From contig NZ_VOHQ01000008.1 in assembly GCF_009192765.1 (NCBI RefSeq), positions 176,138 to 240,137 on the forward strand: 64,000 nt of DNA, in the 5' to 3' direction. This DNA is from Agriterribacter humi. Lineage in GTDB: Bacteria > Bacteroidota > Bacteroidia > Chitinophagales > Chitinophagaceae. A program made the translations under genes and the position numbers. Below the pieces are notes generated by a model, which saw nothing but the letters and a program-made list of their open reading frames with translations, did not search any database and had not been told where the DNA came from. Positions 1 to 9,363 of this stretch are shown piece after piece (position 1 is the first letter of the stretch; each line of letters starts with the position of its first letter).

Positions 1-2
1 GC

Positions 3-2810
3 AATCATCCGGGCTTTAAACGCATACTTGACCTGTACCAGGGTAAAACAAAAGGCACAGACCAGGTACTCGTGCTTTCCGGGTTATATGGTAACGGACC
101 CGTAACAACGGAGGTTTGGGCCGATGGACTTACGATCCCAATGAGCATACTGCCTTATAAAGACGGAGCTTATGTAGCACAGGGATCGGAACTTTTTTTC
201 CTGCGCGACAGTGATAACGATGGTAAAGCCGATGAGCGCATACCATTGCTAACGGGGTTTGGCTTTACCGATACACATACCATGGCGCATGTGCTGATGA
301 GGGCGCCGGGCAATTGGATCAATTTCAGCCATGGAGCGCTCAATAAGGGAGAAGTGTCTTCCTTAGTGAGTGATGTAAAACTGAGAATGGATTACAGTAA
401 GATCGCCCGCTTTTCAATGGATGCCAAAAAGATGGAACTGGTGAATGCCGGTTTGAATAATATATGGGGCTATCAGCTCAGGAACAATGGTCAATGGTAC
501 GGTTGCGAAGCCAATGACCTGGGTTATTCTATTGTTCCTATGGAACCGGGCACTGGATTTCCCGGCATTGGAAACGAGCGGTTGCGTACCTATCAGCCAT
601 GGATGCCCGAACTGCACGAATTTCGGGTAGGCGGTACCGGTATATCCGGGCTGGCTTTCCCCGATGACCTTTCGGGATCGTTCCCCGCTGAATGGAAGAA
701 TGTGGCTTTTTTGGCCAACCCCATTACCAGCACGGTTAACGCTGTTCAAATTACCCGTAATGTGGATGGAACTGTAAGTGCAAAACATTTGCCCGACCTG
801 CTTACTTCCAAAGACAAATGGTTCCGCCCGGTAAATATGGAGTTTGGCCCCGACGGTTGTTTGTATATAGCCGACTGGTATAATAAGATCATCTCTCATA
901 ATGAAATTCCAACCACTCATCCCGACAGGGATAAATCACATGGCCGCATCTGGCGCATCCGCCATAAAAGTCAGCAAACCCGTGCTGTTCCCAATTATTA
1001 TACTATTAAAACGGAGGATCTGGTCAAAGGATTGCAGTCGCCTTCGCTTTGGGAAAAACGTGCAGCATGGCACCAGATCACCGACAGACCATTGGCGGAA
1101 ACGCAAAAATTAGAACAGCCGCTTGTACAACTGGCTGCAGATGCGGAACAGGATGAAATTACCCGTATTCACGCGCTATGGTCGCTGGAAGGGATCAAAC
1201 ATTATGACGCTGCATTATTGCAGGCATTGTTGCAAAGTCCATTGGACGATTTGCGCCGTGAGGCCGTGCGCTCTTTAAGCAGCTTTTCACCCGGCACAGT
1301 AGTGGTAGCCGCATATTTAAAAAACGTAGTTGAAGACAAAGATCCCATGGTACGTGCACAGGTGCTTCGTACGCTTGATGAATTGGGAGCGGCAGATGAG
1401 GCTACCATTGATATACTGGTTCGCGCTTCAAAACCGCCCCTTGAAGGCAATGCCATGGGCGGTGCCTATGAAAGAAATTTTGAACGTTTCCTTGCCCGTA
1501 AAGCATTAGAGCAATATCCCAATGAATTACAGGTCTATCTTAATAGTCCCGCTGCGGAAAAAATGAGCGGTGATCATTTGCTTTGGGCTATCCAGGCATT
1601 GCCTGCCGGGCAAAAAGAAACCGCTTTCCTGAAAATATGGCCCCGACTGGGTATCAGCAAGCTGGATGAGCCCGGCTTTGTATTTGTTGCGGGCATGCTG
1701 AACAATAAAACCATTTTTGAAACTGTAGAACCAGTTATTCATAATGAAGATAATGCCGCTTTATACACTGGTTTTGCTTTACAAAACCAGTCACAATTAC
1801 AATCGCCGGAACTGGCTGTTATGCTCCGGGAGCCGGTAGCTAAATTATTGCGCAGTCGTTCAGAAACGGATGTTAACCTGGCGCTGGATGCCGTTGATCG
1901 TTTTAATATTGAACAGGTACGGGATGCCGTTATTGTCCGGATCAATGATCAATCGTCTGAAAAAACAGTACAATCAGCATTAAAGGCATTAGAAAACAAT
2001 CCAACGCTCAACAAAGATATTTTTGCCCGTGCTGTAAGAAATCAAAAGCTCGGTTTTGGTGTCAGAGCCGCGGCACTTGGCAGTTTGGCAAAAGCAAACA
2101 AGGCATCAGCACTCAGTGCAGCACAACAATGGGTTCCGAAACTTAACACAGTGCAGAAGAGTGAGCTTGTAAAAGGTTTATCGGCATCGGGGCAAGGGGC
2201 AGCATTGCTGATGGACATGTATGAAAAGAAACAACTTGCACTGGCTTCGTTTGATTTACCTTCGGCTGAACGCATCCGCAACAGCAATAAGGAAGACACG
2301 CGTGCCATCGCCATTTGGGAAGCCGTAAAAAACAGGTATGAAGCGGAAAGAAAGGCTTTCAGGTCAAAGCTCACCAAATATATGGCTATTGCCGAAAAGA
2401 AAGGAGGCGATGCAAAAGCAGGGAAAGTGCTTTTTCAAACCTGCCTGTTGTGTCATAAAGTGGGCAGCGAAGGAAAAAATATCGCACCGGCATTGGATGG
2501 TTCGGCAAACCGTGAAAATGAAGCGCTGCTTACCGCTATCCTCGACCCCGATGCAGCGGTGGAATCCAATTACGCTGTTTACCGTGTTACCAAAAAAAAT
2601 GGCAGCACCATAGAAGGTTATCTTGTCAACAAAAATGACAGGGGCGCTACCATCGCTTTTATGGGTGGTAGCCAGGTTTTTGTTGAGGCCGGTGCTATCC
2701 AAAGCCAGGGTTTTTTGGGTGGGCGTTCATTTATGATCAAGGGACTGATTGATCACTATTCCGATAAACAGGTATCGGATCTGCTTGCTTATATACGTAC
2801 GCTTAAATAA
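3..2810 (+). CDS. PVC-type haem-binding dehydrogenase with HEAT-like repeats and C-terminal cytochrome c domain (5' end outside window)
   Basis: The frame is open from base 3, so the true start lies upstream; the GTG at 72 is internal. The N-terminal third resembles the membrane-bound dehydrogenase (sorbosone dehydrogenase-like beta-propeller) domain, with a FGPDGCLYIADWYN signature near 840-880. A long alpha-helical middle part looks like HEAT repeats. The C-terminus carries one haem site, CLLCH, at 2442-2456, followed by the putative haem-binding domain (TIGR02603-like) ending in a LLAYIRTLK helix. Such periplasmic proteins are thought to oxidise sugars or polyols and pass electrons to the respiratory chain; the substrate is unknown. 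The sulfatase and Tm-1-like genes downstream suggest a carbohydrate catabolic cluster (inference). Confidence 0.85.
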   Translation, partial: NHPGFKRILDLYQGKTKGTDQVLVLSGLYGNGPVTTEVWADGLTIPMSILPYKDGAYVAQGSELFFLRDSDNDGKADERIPLLTGFGFTDTHTMAHVLMRAPGNWINFSHGALNKGEVSSLVSDVKLRMDYSKIARFSMDAKKMELVNAGLNNIWGYQLRNNGQWYGCEANDLGYSIVPMEPGTGFPGIGNERLRTYQPWMPELHEFRVGGTGISGLAFPDDLSGSFPAEWKNVAFLANPITSTVNAVQITRNVDGTVSAKHLPDLLTSKDKWFRPVNMEFGPDGCLYIADWYNKIISHNEIPTTHPDRDKSHGRIWRIRHKSQQTRAVPNYYTIKTEDLVKGLQSPSLWEKRAAWHQITDRPLAETQKLEQPLVQLAADAEQDEITRIHALWSLEGIKHYDAALLQALLQSPLDDLRREAVRSLSSFSPGTVVVAAYLKNVVEDKDPMVRAQVLRTLDELGAADEATIDILVRASKPPLEGNAMGGAYERNFERFLARKALEQYPNELQVYLNSPAAEKMSGDHLLWAIQALPAGQKETAFLKIWPRLGISKLDEPGFVFVAGMLNNKTIFETVEPVIHNEDNAALYTGFALQNQSQLQSPELAVMLREPVAKLLRSRSETDVNLALDAVDRFNIEQVRDAVIVRINDQSSEKTVQSALKALENNPTLNKDIFARAVRNQKLGFGVRAAALGSLAKANKASALSAAQQWVPKLNTVQKSELVKGLSASGQGAALLMDMYEKKQLALASFDLPSAERIRNSNKEDTRAIAIWEAVKNRYEAERKAFRSKLTKYMAIAEKKGGDAKAGKVLFQTCLLCHKVGSEGKNIAPALDGSANRENEALLTAILDPDAAVESNYAVYRVTKKNGSTIEGYLVNKNDRGATIAFMGGSQVFVEAGAIQSQGFLGGRSFMIKGLIDHYSDKQVSDLLAYIRTLK

Positions 2811-2945
2811 ACTTTGATCTTAGCGGTTGATTAAACGACGGCTGGTATTTCTATTTTATAATAAAGGACGTTGCATATCCGTGGGTTTGATCTGCGAATC
2901 TGCGGCTAAACATCAGGAATTACATTCCAGACTAAAAAAATAACT

Positions 2946-3251
2946 ATGGTGAGACATTTCGGCGTGTTTAAATTTAAAGCGGGAATCAACGGAGAGCAGA
3001 TAGATCAGTGCTTTCGTACGATGAAAGATATGGTAGGAAAAATTGAAGGATTACTGGATATGGAATATGGCGAATACAACAGTACTGAAGGATTAAACGA
3101 AGATTTTACCCACGGCTTTGTTATGACGTTTGATACATTAGAATCGCGTGACGCCTATCTTCCGCATCCTGTTCATGAAAAGGTAAAGGAATTTGTTGTG
3201 CCTAAATTAGAGCGTGTGATCGTATTTGATATTGATGTGCCACAGGTTTAA
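2946..3251 (+). CDS. Dabb family (stress-responsive alpha/beta barrel) protein
   Basis: This 101-residue protein matches the Dabb domain in size and pattern: an N-terminal MVRHFGVFKFK strand, a helix with a conserved Gly, and a HPVHEKVKEFVVPKLERVIVFDI C-terminal half. Dabb proteins are small dimeric ferredoxin-like alpha/beta barrels; some are catalytic, most are uncharacterised. It sits 31 bp before the Tm-1-like gene and probably shares a transcript with it. Function here is unknown. Confidence 0.8.
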   Translation: MVRHFGVFKFKAGINGEQIDQCFRTMKDMVGKIEGLLDMEYGEYNSTEGLNEDFTHGFVMTFDTLESRDAYLPHPVHEKVKEFVVPKLERVIVFDIDVPQV

Positions 3252-3281
3252 TTGTATTATAATTTCAATTTGTAATAAAGC

Positions 3282-4514
3282 ATGTTGGACAGTAATAAAT
3301 GTATTTTAATACTGGGTTGTTTTGATACCAAGAGTGAGGATTTTTTGTTTCTGCGTAACTGTATTGTAGCGCAGGGAGAAAAAGTGATAACGATGAATAC
3401 CGGGGTTATGGGAACAACAAAAGATTTTCCTGTTGATATTGAATCAGACCTGGTAGCGCTGGAAGAAGGTTATTCAATAGCAGCATTGAGGGAAGCGAAT
3501 GACCGCGGACAAGCAGTAGACATAATGGGCAAAGGAGCAGCGAAGCTTGCGGCCAAATTAGTGGCGCAAAACAAAATTAAAGCAGCGATCGGCATGGGGG
3601 GCGGGGGAGGAACATATATAGCGCTTTCTGCTATGCAGGAAATCCCATTAGGCATACCCAAACTTTGCTTAAGTACACTGGCTGCAAAAGATCTGTCAAG
3701 GCAAATGGGAAGCAAGGATATTACTTTAATGCCTTCCATTGTTGATGTGGCAGGATTGAATAGTATCAGCAGGCTTTTAATCAGGAGGGCAGCAGCGGCA
3801 ATTTGTGCTATGTCGGAAATAACAGAAGAAAAAGAGGATACAATTGCAGGTACCATTGCGATCAGCATGTTTGGCAATACATCAGCCTGTGTAAACCAGT
3901 GCAGCGAGCTGCTGCGAAAGCAGGGCTATGAAGTACTGGCTTTTCATGCCAATGGTGTTGGAGGTAAAACAATGGAATCGCTCATCCGCGAAGGTTGTTT
4001 TGATGCCGTTTTAGACGTTACCACTACCGAGCTGGCGGATGATTTATGCGGGGGTATCTGCAGTGCTGGGCCTGACAGGCTGAACGCTGCCGCCGACATG
4101 GGCATTCCCCAGGTGGTGGTACCCGGCTGTTTGGATATGGTGAATTTTGCGCAGCCAGATACCCTTCCGGCACAATACCAATCACGGGAATTGTATAACT
4201 GGGCGCCGGATGTAACCTTAATGCGGACGAATAAAGAGGAGAATAAAATACTGGGTGAAAGGCTGGCGCAGAAAATCAACCGTTCGCCTGCACCGGTAAC
4301 AGTGGTATTGCCGGCAAAAGGGATATCCCAGGTAGATGCGGAAGGAGGAATTTTTTACCGCCCGGAAATTAACCGGGTTTTGTTTGATGCCATAAAAGAA
4401 AATACCAAAGCAACGATAGCTGTTATTGAAGCAGATGCACATATCAATGACCGGGAATTTTCGGCTATGCTGGTGAGTGCGTTGTTAAGTGTGATGAAAA
4501 AGCGGCAGGAGTAG
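3282..4514 (+). CDS. Tm-1-like ATP-binding domain protein (UPF0261)
   Basis: The 410-residue protein has the UPF0261/Tm-1 N-terminal fold, opening with ILILGCFDTKSEDFLFLRN and carrying a glycine-rich IGMGGGGGT loop near residue 105 expected to bind nucleotide. In tomato Tm-1 this domain is fused to a TIM-barrel domain and binds tobamovirus replication protein; the bacterial role is not established. Here the TIM-barrel part is a separate gene 205 bp downstream (4720). Keeping both halves adjacent suggests that they act together on a metabolic substrate (inference). Confidence 0.88.
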   Translation: MLDSNKCILILGCFDTKSEDFLFLRNCIVAQGEKVITMNTGVMGTTKDFPVDIESDLVALEEGYSIAALREANDRGQAVDIMGKGAAKLAAKLVAQNKIKAAIGMGGGGGTYIALSAMQEIPLGIPKLCLSTLAAKDLSRQMGSKDITLMPSIVDVAGLNSISRLLIRRAAAAICAMSEITEEKEDTIAGTIAISMFGNTSACVNQCSELLRKQGYEVLAFHANGVGGKTMESLIREGCFDAVLDVTTTELADDLCGGICSAGPDRLNAAADMGIPQVVVPGCLDMVNFAQPDTLPAQYQSRELYNWAPDVTLMRTNKEENKILGERLAQKINRSPAPVTVVLPAKGISQVDAEGGIFYRPEINRVLFDAIKENTKATIAVIEADAHINDREFSAMLVSALLSVMKKRQE

Positions 4515-4592
4515 TTCCATGTTGTTTACTCTATTTGTGAAAAAAACACACATAGGAACAGTAGGAACAGAGGCGCACATTAGTATCGCCAC

Positions 4593-4611
4593 GGTTCGTG
4601 TCTCACGAACC
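4593..4611. repeat. Hairpin repeat, TTCGTG/CACGAA family, copy 1
   Basis: GGTTCGTG, a TCT loop, then CACGAACC gives an 8-bp perfect hairpin. A second, longer member lies 33 bp further on. Both sit in the 205-bp gap between the Tm-1-like and TIM-barrel genes, and related hairpins occur after the next two genes. Confidence 0.75.
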
Positions 4612-4643
4612 GGAATTCCGAAAGTAAAAACATAAATCCCAGC

Positions 4644-4669
4644 CCTGATTCGTGTCTTCACGAACCAGG
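4644..4669. repeat. Hairpin repeat, TTCGTG/CACGAA family, copy 2
   Basis: CCTG-A-TTCGTG, loop TCTT, CACGAA-C-CAGG forms an 11-position stem with one A/C mismatch. It shares its core and the following ATTCCGA with copy 1, so the two form an imperfect direct repeat of roughly 30 bp. Confidence 0.7.
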
Positions 4670-4719
4670 ATTCCGATGTTGAAGAAAAGTGAAAACACAT
4701 ATAACTCAAACAGATAATT

Positions 4720-5589
4720 ATGGCAAATCCATGGACAGGAAAAGGAAACCCTTATACAAAACAGGAAGTGAGGGAAAGGTTACAAAAAACGGTTGATCAA
4801 AACAAAGCCATCATTGCCGCAGGGGCTGGCACTGGCATTAGCGCTAAATTTATTGAGAAGGGTGGTGCAGATCTGATCATTATATATAACTCAGGCAGGT
4901 TTCGTATGGCCGGGCATGGTTCTACAGCAGGGTTAATGGCTTATGGTGATGCGAATGCTGAAGCGATGAATATCGGTGAGTTTGAAGTATTGCCAGTGGT
5001 GGAAGAAATTCCCGTGATTTGCGGTGTGCATGGTTCCGATCCCCGCCGCAGGATGTGGCATCACTTATTAAAAGTGAAGGAAATGGGCTTTTCGGGCGTC
5101 AATAATTTTCCTACGCATTGTATTGTTGACGGGCATTTCAGGCAGGTTTTGGAAGAAACGGGGATGGGTTTTGATAAAGAAGTGGAAATGGTGAGGCTTG
5201 CTGCTAAAATGGATTTGTTTTCTATTGTGTACGTCGCTAAAGCGGAAGAAGCCATGCAGATGGCGGAAGCAGGGGCTGATGCTATCATTTCGCATGTAGG
5301 TACTACCGTAGGCGGATCGGTAGGCGTTACAGGTGCTTCCTGTACAATGGATGATGCCATAGAACGCACCCGTGAAATTATGGAAGCGGGGAAAAAGGTA
5401 AATCCCGGTATCTTTTTCCTGGCGCATGGCGGACCTATTAATACACCTGAAGATGTACGTGTAATATTAGATAAAACCGATGTACACGGCTTTGTTGGCG
5501 CTTCCTCACTGGAACGGATGGGGGTTGAAAGATCCTTAACTGACCTGACGCGGAGATTCAAGTCGCTTACTTTACAAAATAAAAAATAA
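4720..5589 (+). CDS. Phosphoenolpyruvate hydrolase family / TIM-barrel signal transduction protein (Tm-1 C-terminal half)
   Basis: The 289-residue protein matches the PEP_hydrolase/TIM-br_sig_trns family (PF09370): IIAAGAGTGISAKFIEKGGAD, a GHGSTAGLMAYGDAN motif, and a C-terminal FLAHGGPINTPEDVR barrel segment. It corresponds to the C-terminal half of plant Tm-1. Bacterial members are often next to UPF0261 genes, as here. The reaction is uncertain; the family name rests on limited evidence. Confidence 0.88.
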   Translation: MANPWTGKGNPYTKQEVRERLQKTVDQNKAIIAAGAGTGISAKFIEKGGADLIIIYNSGRFRMAGHGSTAGLMAYGDANAEAMNIGEFEVLPVVEEIPVICGVHGSDPRRRMWHHLLKVKEMGFSGVNNFPTHCIVDGHFRQVLEETGMGFDKEVEMVRLAAKMDLFSIVYVAKAEEAMQMAEAGADAIISHVGTTVGGSVGVTGASCTMDDAIERTREIMEAGKKVNPGIFFLAHGGPINTPEDVRVILDKTDVHGFVGASSLERMGVERSLTDLTRRFKSLTLQNKK

Positions 5590-5666
5590 AAGGCGAATTA
5601 TAGTGGTTACATGAGGGAGTTCGTGAATACACAAATCAAAGCACGTATCTATATGACAGAATAATC

Positions 5667-7133
5667 ATGGCAGAAAAATTGATCATTACAGTACTTGTCT
5701 TTCTCTCCGTTTTCATTCCTTTTAAAGCGATTAAGGCACAACAGCCCGTTACCACGAAGCCAAATGTTATTGTCATTATTACCGATGATCAGCATTACCG
5801 TACCATTCGGGCATTGGGCAACAAGGAGATCATAACACCCAATATGGATAAACTGGTAAAAGGAGGCACGGCGTTTACCCAGGCCCATATCCAGGGAGGT
5901 TTAAGCGGAGCCATTTGCTGCCCAAGCCGAGCCATGCTACTAACCAGTAAAAATCTTTTTAGTCTTCATGAAGATGGACAATACATTCCGGTATCGGATA
6001 TTACTTTCCCGGAACTGTTCCGGAGTAATGGATATATTACTTTTGAAACCGGCAAATGGCACCAGGATAAAGGCTCTTTTAACCGGTCGTTCGCTCTCGG
6101 CGATAATATTTTCTTTGGTGGTATGCATCCGCCCGCAACGGGAGGGCAATACAGGCCGAGGTTAAACCATTACGATAGGAACGGTTTATACAATAATCCG
6201 TTTTGGGGAGATCAGTTCTCCTCCGTTTATTTTGCAGACGCTGCAATTAGCTTCTTAAAGAAACAACAGCACAATCCGCAGCCATTCCTGATGTATGTGG
6301 CATTTACCTCACCCCATGATCCGCGTACAGCTCCTTCATGGTATGGACATCATTATCGCATGGAAGATGTTTCATTACCCGAGAATTATTTACCGCGGCA
6401 TCCTTTTGACAATGGTGAATTGCAGATAAGGGATGAAACTCTGCTGCCTTTTCCACGTACGGAGGAAGCAATAAGGAAAGAAATTGCAAGGTACTACAGC
6501 ATGATCAGTGAAGCGGATGAACAGGTGGGAAGAATTTTAGAAACATTGAAGAAAACAGGAAAAGATAAAAATACCATTGTTGTATTTGCAGGTGATAATG
6601 GATTGGCTATGGGGCAACACGGTTTATTGGGAAAGCAAAACCTGTATGATTGTGCTATACGGGTACCATTAATTTTTAAAGGGCCGGGCATACCCGCGGG
6701 AAAATTGATAAACAAATATGTATACCTGAATGATATATACCCCACCTTATGTGAATTAGCCGGCATTCCTGTTCCGGACTCTGTTGAAGGAAAGTCAATG
6801 ATAAGCGCATTTGGCAATGGAAATTTTAATGGAAGAGATCATCTGCTTTTTGCTTACCTGAATTTGCAACGGGCTATCGTGCATCGTGATCTTAAATTGA
6901 TACGGTACAATGTAAATGGACAATCTTTTGTGCAATTGTTTGACTTAAATACCGATCCGTTCGAAATGCATAATCTCGCGGAAGAAAACCGGTATCGGGC
7001 CAAACTCATGTCCATGGACTCCCTGTTGAACAAGACCATGGAAGAAATGGGTGATTTTTGCGACATCAATAAACCCGGATGGGGATATCCACAAAAATGG
7101 ACCATGTCTGAGGTTAAAAAATTAAATCCTTAG
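5667..7133 (+). CDS. Secreted sulfatase (arylsulfatase/alkaline phosphatase superfamily)
   Basis: The 488-residue protein begins with a signal peptide (about residues 1-24, ending AIKAQQ). The metal-binding NVIVIITDDQH lies at residues 33-43 and the sulfatase signature C84-C-P86-S87-R88 follows, so C84 is the expected formylglycine site. GKWH and HDPR motifs and a C-terminal VVFAGDNGLAMGQHGLLGKQ complete the active site. It probably removes sulfate esters from carbohydrates in the periplasm. An anaerobic or FGE-type maturase must be elsewhere, as none is in the window. The start was chosen for the signal peptide. Confidence 0.92.
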   Translation: MAEKLIITVLVFLSVFIPFKAIKAQQPVTTKPNVIVIITDDQHYRTIRALGNKEIITPNMDKLVKGGTAFTQAHIQGGLSGAICCPSRAMLLTSKNLFSLHEDGQYIPVSDITFPELFRSNGYITFETGKWHQDKGSFNRSFALGDNIFFGGMHPPATGGQYRPRLNHYDRNGLYNNPFWGDQFSSVYFADAAISFLKKQQHNPQPFLMYVAFTSPHDPRTAPSWYGHHYRMEDVSLPENYLPRHPFDNGELQIRDETLLPFPRTEEAIRKEIARYYSMISEADEQVGRILETLKKTGKDKNTIVVFAGDNGLAMGQHGLLGKQNLYDCAIRVPLIFKGPGIPAGKLINKYVYLNDIYPTLCELAGIPVPDSVEGKSMISAFGNGNFNGRDHLLFAYLNLQRAIVHRDLKLIRYNVNGQSFVQLFDLNTDPFEMHNLAEENRYRAKLMSMDSLLNKTMEEMGDFCDINKPGWGYPQKWTMSEVKKLNP

Positions 7134-7146
7134 GAACGGACACTCC

Positions 7147-7172
7147 CTCATTTCGTGGAAACACGAAGTGAG
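7147..7172. terminator. Hairpin after sulfatase gene, TTCGTG/CACGAA family copy 3
   Basis: CTCATTTCGTG, loop GAAA, CACGAAGTGAG forms an 11-bp stem with one G-T pair starting 14 bp after the sulfatase stop. There is no clear T-tract, so it is either a terminator or another copy of the local hairpin repeat; it shares the core with the 4.6-kb copies. Confidence 0.5.
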
Positions 7173-7234
7173 ATTCAGGATATGATAAAAGTAGAAACAG
7201 CGGGTTTAAAAAACTGGTTAATACTCGTGCATTA

Positions 7235-7477
7235 CTATTTCAAATCTTTTTCAAGCTGGGTTGCTATAGCCTGTAGCAATGCTTTATCTATATTTAATTT
7301 TTTACCCTCTTCTTTAAAAACCGCACGATAATTGCCCTCTTCATCGGGTTCAAAAGTTATTGCTTCATTTTCTATAAACACCACAATCCTGTGGCTGTAT
7401 CCATATACCTGCAGTTCGGCTTCAAATGCTCTTTCTTCCTGTAAGCCGGAAACTGTAAGGATAAATGATTCTGCCAT
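7235..7477 (-). CDS. Small conserved hypothetical protein (80 aa)
   Basis: An 80-residue acidic protein with alternating hydrophobic strands (FILTVSG, RIVVFIENEAITFEPDEEGNYRA) and a C-terminal helix (LLQAIATQLEKDL). No signal peptide or membrane segment is visible. I recall similar short proteins in Bacteroidota genomes but cannot assign a function. It stands alone on the minus strand between two plus-strand genes. Confidence 0.65.
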   Translation of the reverse strand: MAESFILTVSGLQEERAFEAELQVYGYSHRIVVFIENEAITFEPDEEGNYRAVFKEEGKKLNIDKALLQAIATQLEKDLK

Positions 7478-7730
7478 TTTAAAAATGAAATTAATTTAAT
7501 TTGGTAAGGTGCTGCATTATATTTTTTAGCCCTCTTTTTATCATTCTGGCCTGCATGTTGTTAAGCAAAGGTTGTTACAATGGCTATCGGATGAGTGGAA
7601 AATTATCCTCACTATCTACTGCGATGCAACTATTCACCCTTTAATTTCATGTGGTACAGTTTGTGTGATACAGATACAGCTTCATTAAAATCATACATGG
7701 TAAAGTATTATTTCATTTAAAAAAAAAGTT

Positions 7731-8618
7731 ATGAAATCCATTCAGTTTACCGATACAAAAACGGGGGAAGAGATACATATTGCGTATTCATCATACGGCA
7801 ATGGGCAACCGGTAATATTAATTCATGGGTGGCCCCTGAGCCGTGAAATGTGGGAATACCAGCTTGCCGACCTGGTAAATGCCGGTCATCGCGTAATAAA
7901 ATATGATCGCCGTGGATTTGGTAAAAGCAGTAAGCCATGGAAAGGATATGATTACGACAGCTTAACAGGTGATTTGCATGAGCTGATGGTTAAATTAGAT
8001 CTGAAAGATGCCATTCTTGTGGGGTTTTCCATGGGCGGAGGAGAAGTGGTGAGATACATTAGTAAGTATGGAGAGGAGCGGATAGCGGGTATTGTACTGA
8101 TCAGTTCTGTTGTTCCTTTCTTTTTAAAAACGGCCGGTAATACAGAAGGTGTGGATGCAGAGGTATTTGATGAAATGATAAAAGGAATACAAAACGACAG
8201 GATGGGTTATCTTGATGAGTTTGGAAAAAAATTCTTTGGTGCGGGTTTTTTAAACAAACCCGTTAGCACGCCATTGTTAAATTATTACCTGCAATTGGGA
8301 TCCAAAGCTTCGCAACAATCCACCATAGAATGTATAAAAAGTTTTTCCGCCACCGATTTCAGGAATGACGTGGATAAGATATCCGTTCCCACGCTTATTA
8401 TTCATGGCGACAGTGATAAAATAGTTCCTTTTGAAGTGAGCAGCAAACGTACAGCAGGCATGATTCCTCACGCAGAGCTGGTTGTTTATGACGGCGCACC
8501 TCATGGTTTATTTTATACGCACCGGGAGCTTTTAAATAGAGATCTTCTCAATTTCATTAGCGGTAAAAAGCATGAAGAACCCCGGCCGGAAGACATGCCG
8601 GTAACATCAGTCTTTTAA
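7731..8618 (+). CDS. Alpha/beta hydrolase (non-haem chloroperoxidase-like)
   Basis: The 295-residue protein has the classical fold: oxyanion-hole HGWPLSREMWEYQ near residue 32, nucleophile elbow GFSMGG with S100, acid in LIIHGDSDKIVPF and catalytic His in APHGLFYTH. It is closest to cofactor-free haloperoxidase/esterase-type hydrolases; physiological substrate unknown. The next gene, a DJ-1/PfpI protein, is 40 bp downstream, which suggests a shared stress-related transcript (inference). Confidence 0.85.
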   Translation: MKSIQFTDTKTGEEIHIAYSSYGNGQPVILIHGWPLSREMWEYQLADLVNAGHRVIKYDRRGFGKSSKPWKGYDYDSLTGDLHELMVKLDLKDAILVGFSMGGGEVVRYISKYGEERIAGIVLISSVVPFFLKTAGNTEGVDAEVFDEMIKGIQNDRMGYLDEFGKKFFGAGFLNKPVSTPLLNYYLQLGSKASQQSTIECIKSFSATDFRNDVDKISVPTLIIHGDSDKIVPFEVSSKRTAGMIPHAELVVYDGAPHGLFYTHRELLNRDLLNFISGKKHEEPRPEDMPVTSVF

Positions 8619-8658
8619 CGTAATGAAACAATAATCCTAACATTTAAATCATTTATTT

Positions 8659-9216
8659 ATGAAAAATATTGAAGGCAAAAAGGTGGCTATTTTAACTGAA
8701 AATGGGTTTGAAGAATCCGAATTAACAAGCCCTAAAAAAGCATTGGAACAGGCAGGGGCTACAGTACATATTATTTCTCCCCGGAAAGAAAAAGTTAAGG
8801 GGTGGAAAGACGGCAACTGGAGTATTGAACTTAAGGTGGATAAGCCTTTGGAAAATGCAGACGCTGATGATTATGACGCCCTGGTTATTCCCGGGGGTGT
8901 TATCAATCCGGACCTTATGCGGAGAGACAGCAATTGCGTAAACTTTGCAAAATTATTTTTGCAGGCCGGCAAGCCGGTAGCAGCTATTTGTCACGGCCCT
9001 CAGTTGTTAATTGAAACGGGCATGCTGAAAGGAAGGAATATGACCTCCTTTCATTCTATAAGCACCGATCTGAAGAATGCAGGTGTGATTTGGGAAGATA
9101 AGGAAGTTGTAGTGGACAATGGATTGGTAACCAGCCGCAGCCCTAAGGACCTGGAGGCATTTAATAAAAAGCTGGTAGAAGAAGTTGGGGAAGGCGTGCA
9201 CAATACAGTGCATTAA
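8659..9216 (+). CDS. Type 1 glutamine amidotransferase-like protein, DJ-1/PfpI family
   Basis: 185 residues, full length for the PfpI/YhbO group. The nucleophile elbow AAICHGPQ places the reactive cysteine at C111 followed by H112; the conserved early Glu is in NGFEESEL. Members have been described as intracellular proteases, chaperones or deglycases, and the activity is still debated. It follows the alpha/beta hydrolase gene closely. Confidence 0.88.
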   Translation: MKNIEGKKVAILTENGFEESELTSPKKALEQAGATVHIISPRKEKVKGWKDGNWSIELKVDKPLENADADDYDALVIPGGVINPDLMRRDSNCVNFAKLFLQAGKPVAAICHGPQLLIETGMLKGRNMTSFHSISTDLKNAGVIWEDKEVVVDNGLVTSRSPKDLEAFNKKLVEEVGEGVHNTVH

Positions 9217-9327
9217 TCAATCGATGATCGGACGGCAAACCAAGGGGCTCATTTTAATGGGACTTTCGTTGCCCCCAAAATTCTTAGAAAAAAAGCTATT
9301 TACACGATCAGAAGTGTTTACTTCAAC

Positions 9328-9335
9328 TATATTTG
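9328..9335 (+). promoter_or_regulatory. Probable -7 box (TATATTTG) for the HU gene
   Basis: TATATTTG matches the Bacteroidota -7 consensus TAnnTTTG and lies 28 bp before the HU start codon. No perfect TTTG -33 element is at the usual distance, so this is a partial match. Confidence 0.45.
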
Positions 9336-9363
9336 CATTCTAACCCAATAAATATATACTATC

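Noticed and set aside
5061..5561. Long antisense frame (166 aa) opposite the TIM-barrel gene
   Set aside because: Low-complexity Ser/Thr/Ile translation typical of an antisense shadow; the sense gene has clear family motifs.
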